From NCBI GenBank assembly GCA_964485515.1, contig CAZALT010000150.1:1-8429 (forward strand): a DNA stretch of 8,429 bases, read 5' to 3'. Every line of letters begins with the position of its first letter. Positions within the stretch are counted from its first letter, which is position 1. The position numbers were made by a program, and so were the translations under genes. The stretch comes from CAZALT01 sp964485515. GTDB taxonomy: Bacteria > Actinomycetota > Acidimicrobiia > Acidimicrobiales > Acidimicrobilacustridaceae. Shown one piece after another: positions 4,652 through 8,429 of this stretch. The notes beneath the pieces were generated by a model. The model searched no databases. It had not been told where the DNA came from and saw only the letters and a list, made by a program, of their open reading frames with translations.

Positions 4652-6067
4652 CTACAGGTCGTCGTCGGTGGTGCTCGTGAGGCGGAACTGGCCTTTGCCC
4701 GCCTGCTTCGCCGTGTAGAGCTCGTGATCGGCCAGCTCGACGAGGTTGTGGGCGGCGGTCGGGGCATCCGGTGTGGACCGGGCGATGCCGATGCTCGCCC
4801 CCACGTTGGCGTTGCCCTTCGCGGTCGCGACCGGGGCGGCGATGGAGGTGATGAGGCGTTCGGCGAGGGGAACGAGATCATCCGAGCTCTGCACGTCGAG
4901 GCAGACGATGGCGAACTCGTCCCCACCGAGGCGAGCGACCAGGTCGGCGTGGCGGACGTGACCGAGCACGCGCTTGCCGATGGCGCGGAGCACCTCGTCG
5001 CCGGAGGCGTGGCCGAAGGCGTCGTTCACGGTCTTGAACCCGTCGAGGTCCACCACGATCACGGCGACGTCGCGGTCCGGTGCAGCGGCGAGCGCGAGGT
5101 CGAACGATCGCCGGTTGCCGAGCCCGGTGAGGGGATCGGTGTTCGCGTCGGCGAGCAGCTGCTCGGAGCGTCGTCGGCCGGCGAGCGCGAGGTCGAGGAG
5201 CTGGACGAGCTTGTCGAGCACGATCTGCTGGCCGAGCTCGGGGACGTGGAAGTCGTAGTTCCACACCACGACGAGAGCGGTGTCGTGGCCGGTGTCGGGG
5301 CGGGGGATCGCCCAGCACGTGCGGTAGCCGGCCGCTCTCGCCCGTTCGGCGAGCTCCGGACGGAGGGTCTCGAGTCCGACGTCGTAGACGGGTTGCCCGG
5401 ATTCGACCGCACGTCCCCACGGACTGGCGAGATCGTCCCGGTCGAAGGTGGCGAGCTCGTCGGCAAGCCCGGTGTGGGTGACCGCGAGCGAACCCGGGAT
5501 CCGCCCGTATTGGATGGCGACATCCATGATCCATCCGGGGCGGTCCATCACGTGGACGAGCTCGTCGAGGATCTCGGGGAGGTCGGCGTTGGCGGCGAGG
5601 AGGCCCACGATCGCGTCGACCCGGGCGGAGGACTCGGCGTAGCGGGCGATGCACACGAGGGTCTTCACCGTCGGCTCGTGGAACAGCGAGAGCCCCTCGA
5701 CCTCGTAGGTGGCGTAGCTGCCGTCGGCGTGACGGAGCCGGAACGGACGTGCCGGACGCCAGCCCTCGATCTCGGCAGCGTGGTAGATGGTGTCGGCGGC
5801 GTTGTCGAGCTCGTCGGGGTGCAGGAGGTCCAACACGTTCGTGCCGACCAGATCCTGCGGGACATGACCGAGCAGCGTGTGGCTCGACGGCGAGGCGTAG
5901 ACGACGGTGCCGTCGTGCTGGAAGCCGACGATGAGCTCCGCCGCGTTCTCGACGACCGTGCGAAACCAGGAGTCGTCCGGACCCTCGGCGGGGTCGAACG
6001 GGGGACCGGGGTCGACGAAGGCTTCGAGGAACGCCTGGCCCTTCTCGGTGAAGTCGTAGTCGCTCAT
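4652..6067 (-). CDS. PAS-GAF-GGDEF diguanylate cyclase
   Basis: 471 residues, no membrane segment, so probably cytosolic. A PAS domain (about 33-145: WFRTVVENAAELIVGF...VVYASPSS...LHPDEL) is followed by a GAF-like region (about 150-290) and a GGDEF domain (about 305-465). The GGDEF domain has DANTDPLTGLGNRRSF (307-322), the metal/substrate region VVDLDGFKTVNDAFG, an intact GGDEF motif (381-385), and a terminal YTAKQAGKG. RHAD (372-375), five residues before GGDEF, is a standard RxxD inhibitory I-site. All this predicts an active enzyme making c-di-GMP from two GTP, controlled by a ligand or redox cue through PAS/GAF and by product feedback. No EAL domain is attached. The ATG lies 24 nt after the flotillin stop with only a weak ribosome site (GAGCGGA) and no -10 box, so co-transcription with flotillin is likely. 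Confidence 0.92.
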   Translation of the reverse strand: MSDYDFTEKGQAFLEAFVDPGPPFDPAEGPDDSWFRTVVENAAELIVGFQHDGTVVYASPSSHTLLGHVPQDLVGTNVLDLLHPDELDNAADTIYHAAEIEGWRPARPFRLRHADGSYATYEVEGLSLFHEPTVKTLVCIARYAESSARVDAIVGLLAANADLPEILDELVHVMDRPGWIMDVAIQYGRIPGSLAVTHTGLADELATFDRDDLASPWGRAVESGQPVYDVGLETLRPELAERARAAGYRTCWAIPRPDTGHDTALVVVWNYDFHVPELGQQIVLDKLVQLLDLALAGRRRSEQLLADANTDPLTGLGNRRSFDLALAAAPDRDVAVIVVDLDGFKTVNDAFGHASGDEVLRAIGKRVLGHVRHADLVARLGGDEFAIVCLDVQSSDDLVPLAERLITSIAAPVATAKGNANVGASIGIARSTPDAPTAAHNLVELADHELYTAKQAGKGQFRLTSTTDDDL

Positions 6068-6091
6068 TGTCGGTGTCCGCTCGCGGCGGGA

Positions 6092-7720
6092 CTACTCCGC
6101 TGGCGTGTCGGNNNNNNNNNNNNNNNNNNNNNNNNNNNNNNNNNNNNNNNNNNNNNNNNNNNNNNNNNNNNNNNNNNNNNNNNNNNNNNNNNNNNNNNNN
6201 NNNNNNNNNNNCGTGATCGGGTCGGCCGTGATCGGGTCGGCCGTGATCGGGTCGGGCGACGTGTCGGCACCCGTGCTGGTCCCGGAGTCGGTCGTTGCGT
6301 CCAGGTTGGATTCGGCGGGGCGTGGGTCTGCCCGGTCGGTGGACCGGGCCTCGATCGTGTCGACGGTCGGCTCGGTGTGCTTGGCCGCGAACGACTGGAG
6401 CAGCTCGGCGAGATCGATCCCCAGGAGGTTCTTGGCCAGCTCCTGGGCCTGGGCGACGGTGGAGGTGACGCTCTTGACTGTCTGGCTCGCTCCGTCGGTC
6501 GAGATGACCGACAGGTTGTCGATGTTGCCCATCGGGCGGGCGGCCTCGGCCACGATCTTGGGTAGCGCCCCGGCGAGCAGGTCGATGACCGCGGCGTCGC
6601 CGTATTCGCGGTACGCCCCCGCCTTCTTGGTCATGGACTCGGCCTCGGCCTCGCCCTTGGCGAGGATGGCGGAGGCCTCGGCCACACCTTCGGCCCTCGT
6701 GGCCTCGGCCAGCGCGGTGCGTCGCTCGCGTTCGGCGGCACCGGAGAGGCGCTGGGTCTCGGCCTCGGCTTCGGCCTCGGCGATCTCCCGGCTTCGCTGG
6801 GCGGCGGCCTGCTGCTCGACGGCGTAGCGGGCCGCGTCGGCGGGCTTGCGGATCTCGGTGTCGAGCTCGCGGTCCTTGAGGCTGGCCCGACGGGTGGCCA
6901 CCTGCTCCTGGGCGGCGATGACCTCTTGGTCCTTGGCCGCCTGTGAGAGCGGACCGGCGGCCGCGGCATTGGCGGCCGCGGCGTCGGTCTCGGCCTTGAT
7001 CTCGGCCTGCTTGAGCTGAAGCTCGCGGTTGGCCACCGCGATGGCCTCCTCGGCGAGGATGCGGGCCTGCTCGGACTCACGCCGGGCGATCGCCTCGGCG
7101 ATGGCCGCTTCCTTCTCGGCCCGGGCGGCCTCGGGACGACCGAGGTCGAGGAGGTAGTCGCCCTCGGCCTGGATGTCTTGGAGCTGGAAGGTGTCGAGCA
7201 CGAGGCCCTGGCCGGTGAGGCTGTTCTCGGCCTCCTCGGCGACGGCGCCGGCGAAGGCGGCACGGTCACGGATGATCTCCTCCACGCTGAGCCGGCCGAC
7301 GATGGCGCGGAGCGAACCGGCGAGCACCTCACGGGTGAACACGTCGATCTCGCCCTGCTGGCCCAAGAAGCGCTGGGCCGCGGCCCGGATGAGCTCCTCG
7401 GTGCCACCCACCTTCACGACGGCGACGCCCTCGAGCGTGCAGCGGATGCCGTTGGCCGAGATGGCGGCCGGCACGCTGATGCCGATCTGGCGGCTGGTGA
7501 GTCCGATGACGCCGAGCTTCTGCACGAAGGGCACCACGAAGACGCTGGCGCCCATGACGACCTTCTGGCCCGAGGTGTCTCCGCCGCCGGCCTTGCCCTT
7601 GCGGCCGGTGATGATGAACGCCTCGTTGGGGCCCGCCACCCGGATGCGGCTGATCACGAACAGGATCAAGACGACGACGAGGACGACGAGCCCGATGATG
7701 GCGATGAGGGGACTGCTCAC
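6092..7720 (-). CDS. Flotillin/YqiK-like SPFH (Band 7) membrane-microdomain protein, contains assembly gap
   Basis: GTG start at 7720-7718 with AGGAG 9 nt upstream. An N-terminal membrane helix (about 5-24) is followed by the SPFH domain (about 27-200; N-E-A-F-I-I-T-G near 32-39, EVLAGSLRAIVGRLSVEEI near 130-148) and a long Ala/Glu/Arg-rich coiled coil (about 195-380) with EAEAEAE runs. A hydrophobic conserved region (about 385-445) has LAGALPKIVAEAARP and NLLGIDLAELLQSF. A Pro/Asp/Thr-rich, probably disordered tail then runs into DPIT repeats and a 100-N gap, ending DTPAE-TAG. Flotillins oligomerise through the SPFH domain and coiled coil, and organise rigid membrane zones that host signalling and secretion complexes. 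The NfeD-like gene upstream is the usual partner. The frame stays open through the gap only because 100 N was inserted; the real tail length is unknown. FloT and YqiK are both possible names, so none is assigned. Confidence 0.9.
   Translation of the reverse strand: MSSPLIAIIGLVVLVVVLILFVISRIRVAGPNEAFIITGRKGKAGGGDTSGQKVVMGASVFVVPFVQKLGVIGLTSRQIGISVPAAISANGIRCTLEGVAVVKVGGTEELIRAAAQRFLGQQGEIDVFTREVLAGSLRAIVGRLSVEEIIRDRAAFAGAVAEEAENSLTGQGLVLDTFQLQDIQAEGDYLLDLGRPEAARAEKEAAIAEAIARRESEQARILAEEAIAVANRELQLKQAEIKAETDAAAANAAAAGPLSQAAKDQEVIAAQEQVATRRASLKDRELDTEIRKPADAARYAVEQQAAAQRSREIAEAEAEAETQRLSGAAERERRTALAEATRAEGVAEASAILAKGEAEAESMTKKAGAYREYGDAAVIDLLAGALPKIVAEAARPMGNIDNLSVISTDGASQTVKSVTSTVAQAQELAKNLLGIDLAELLQSFAAKHTEPTVDTIEARSTDRADPRPAESNLDATTDSGTSTGADTSPDPITADPITADPITXXXXXXXXXXXXXXXXXXXXXXXXXXXXXXXXXXDTPAE
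6112..6211. other. Assembly gap of exactly 100 N
   Basis: A run of 100 N inside the flotillin tail, bordered on one side by a 15-bp tandem repeat. The round number suggests a placeholder for a repeat that short reads could not span. Confidence 0.95.
6212..6256. repeat. 15-bp tandem repeat coding for ADPIT in the flotillin tail
   Basis: Three units, CGTGATCGGGTCGGC at 6212-6226 and 6227-6241, and a copy at 6242-6256 whose last base is G. On the coding strand they read (A/P)DPIT. The array runs into the gap, and the bases beyond it (coding ...CC GAC ACG) look like a shortened unit. The true number of copies is unknown. Confidence 0.9.
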
Positions 7721-7729
7721 GGTGGGGAA

Positions 7730-7734
7730 CTCCT
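7730..7734 (-). promoter_or_regulatory. Shine-Dalgarno of the flotillin gene
   Basis: Minus-strand AGGAG ends 9 nt before the GTG at 7720. It settles a non-ATG start and fits a gene inside an operon. Confidence 0.75.
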
Positions 7735-7789
7735 GCCGGTTGTGGGACGAAGGCTCGGGAAGCGGTTTGCGGGTAGCGCGAGGGAATGG

Positions 7790-8305
7790 TCAGCCGGGGA
7801 CGTGGCCGGGATCGTCGGCATCGAAGGCGACGACCGCCACGAGGGTGGATGACACGACGTCGACCACGATGACCTGGTCTCCTGCCGAGAGGATCTCCTC
7901 CGAGGTGCACGAGACCTTCACCGGACCGGTGGGTCGCTGGAGCAGGACGGCACCGAGGCGGTCGGGTGCGGGAGCGGTGACGATGCGGCCGAACGACGCG
8001 AGGAGGTCGCGTTCGGTCTCGGTGGGATCGGTCGGCATGTTCATGAACAGGCGGCTGAGCTTGATGGCACCGAAGCCGAACGCGACGCCTCCCGCGAGGC
8101 CGAGCGCCACGCCGATGGCGCCGAGCGGCTCGTAGGTGGCCCCGGCGATGAAGCCGAACGCGGCGAGGAACGCGGTGATGACCGGAAGCGACAGCCAGTC
8201 CGATCCCAGGTCGAGGAGGTCGAACGAGAGGTCGAGGCCGTCGATGGCGACGGCGACCAGGAGCACCGCCGTGCTGATGACACCCAACCAGAGGAAGCCG
8301 TTCAT
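7790..8305 (-). CDS. NfeD-like membrane protein (YuaF/YqiJ-type partner of flotillin)
   Basis: 171 residues from the ATG at 8305-8303 (MNGFLWLGVISTAVLLVAVA). The N-terminal half holds a helix at about 3-22 and two more at about 40-58 (LPVITAFLAAFGFIAGAT) and 63-85 (Gly/Ala-rich). After a linker, a soluble beta-rich part (about 100-165; SFGRIVTAPAP, SAGDQVIVVDVV) matches the OB-fold end of NfeD proteins. This gene order, NfeD-like then flotillin, is a conserved bacterial pair; the NfeD protein is thought to help assemble or place the flotillin scaffold. No protease domain is present, so it is the short NfeD form. A GTG 12 nt further upstream (8317) is possible but overlaps the -10 box, so the ATG is preferred. 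The flotillin GTG lies 69 nt downstream, in the same operon. Confidence 0.85.
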   Translation of the reverse strand: MNGFLWLGVISTAVLLVAVAIDGLDLSFDLLDLGSDWLSLPVITAFLAAFGFIAGATYEPLGAIGVALGLAGGVAFGFGAIKLSRLFMNMPTDPTETERDLLASFGRIVTAPAPDRLGAVLLQRPTGPVKVSCTSEEILSAGDQVIVVDVVSSTLVAVVAFDADDPGHVPG

Positions 8306-8315
8306 GTGCTCGTGC

Positions 8316-8321
8316 ACCCTA
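8316..8321 (-). promoter_or_regulatory. -10 box of the NfeD-flotillin operon
   Basis: Minus-strand TAGGGT fits TANNNT and puts +1 at about 8309, four bases before the ATG. There is no Shine-Dalgarno. The position where a -35 box would be falls in an inverted repeat (8335-8371). Confidence 0.4.
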
Positions 8322-8334
8322 GTGCGGTCGCCCT

Positions 8335-8371
8335 CGTCGCAGCCGGGAGATCTCGTGCGCCGGCTGCGTCG
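8335..8371. repeat. Strong inverted repeat at the NfeD promoter
   Basis: CGCAGCCGG 8338-8346 and CCGGCTGCG 8360-8368 pair perfectly over 9 bp. After one T-T mismatch two more pairs follow, giving 11 of 12. The 13-nt loop includes the palindrome GAGATCTC. It could end a transcript coming from beyond the window, or serve as an operator over the -35 region. Confidence 0.6.
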
Positions 8372-8401
8372 CCGTCGGTTCCGGTCTCGGGTTCGTCCTG
8401 G

Positions 8402-8429
8402 CGAGCTTCAGTCGAGCTTCAGTCGAGCT
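8402..8429. repeat. 11-bp tandem repeat at the window edge
   Basis: CGAGCTTCAGT is present twice (8402-8412, 8413-8423), with a third copy begun (CGAGCT) when the window ends. The full extent cannot be seen. Confidence 0.8.

Noticed and set aside
6212..6256. CRISPR-like array
   Set aside because: The units are 15 bp, contiguous without spacers and in frame inside a coding region, so this is a coding tandem repeat.
4499..6565. Very long plus-strand open frame (688 codons) over the GtrA, GGDEF and flotillin region
   Set aside because: It is antisense to genes with clear domains, runs through the N gap, has a Gly/Val/Glu-rich composition of a G/C-biased shadow frame, and shows no family motif.
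8319..8429. Open minus-strand frame of 36 codons from the window edge to TAG 8321-8319, as the end of an upstream gene
   Set aside because: The opposite strand is equally open from GTG 8322, the composition (Pro/Arg/Thr) is not distinctive, and the tandem and inverted repeats lie in it. Too little is visible to call a gene.

Overview
The window is GC-rich, with strongly G/C-biased third codon positions. Four genes appear to have leaderless or near-leaderless starts: a TANNNT -10 box about 7-11 nt before the start codon and no Shine-Dalgarno. Together with a class III CoA-transferase end, an EthD-like protein and a PaaI-type thioesterase, this suggests a free-living high-GC Actinomycetota, perhaps Acidimicrobiia. 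The lineage is an inference from style and cannot be proved from the window.

Layout. (1) Plus strand, 1-1367: the end of a CaiB/BaiF-type CoA-transferase, a small dimeric alpha/beta-barrel (EthD-like) protein with a good Shine-Dalgarno, and a two-domain hotdog thioesterase that probably has its own leaderless promoter. This looks like acyl-CoA metabolism. (2) A 375-nt convergent intergenic region, 1368-1742. It holds a 9-bp tandem repeat, a long-range 13-bp inverted repeat with smaller nested stems, and a possible interrupted small ORF. (3) Minus strand, 1743-3362: a 14-TM DHA2-type MFS efflux pump, preceded by a possible leaderless 20-codon leader peptide whose stop overlaps the pump's GTG start. 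(4) Plus strand, 3554-3928: a small DUF1622-type membrane protein, followed by two overlapping hairpins. (5) Minus strand, 8305 down to 4033: NfeD-like membrane protein, flotillin/YqiK-like SPFH scaffold, PAS-GAF-GGDEF diguanylate cyclase, GtrA-like membrane protein.

How the genes work together. The NfeD-like and flotillin-like genes form the well-known YuaF-FloT / YqiJ-YqiK type pair, which organises membrane microdomains. The diguanylate cyclase starts only 24 nt after the flotillin stop and so is probably co-transcribed, which would link c-di-GMP synthesis to the microdomain scaffold. GtrA follows, but has its own leaderless-type -10 box.

The flotillin C-terminus contains a 15-bp tandem repeat (pentapeptide ADPIT) that runs into a 100-N assembly gap. 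Its true length is therefore unknown. No CRISPR array, tRNA, rRNA, insertion sequence or phage gene was seen. The best candidates for something new are the flotillin/c-di-GMP cluster with its variable tail, the leaderless leader peptide of the pump, and the structured convergent intergenic element.
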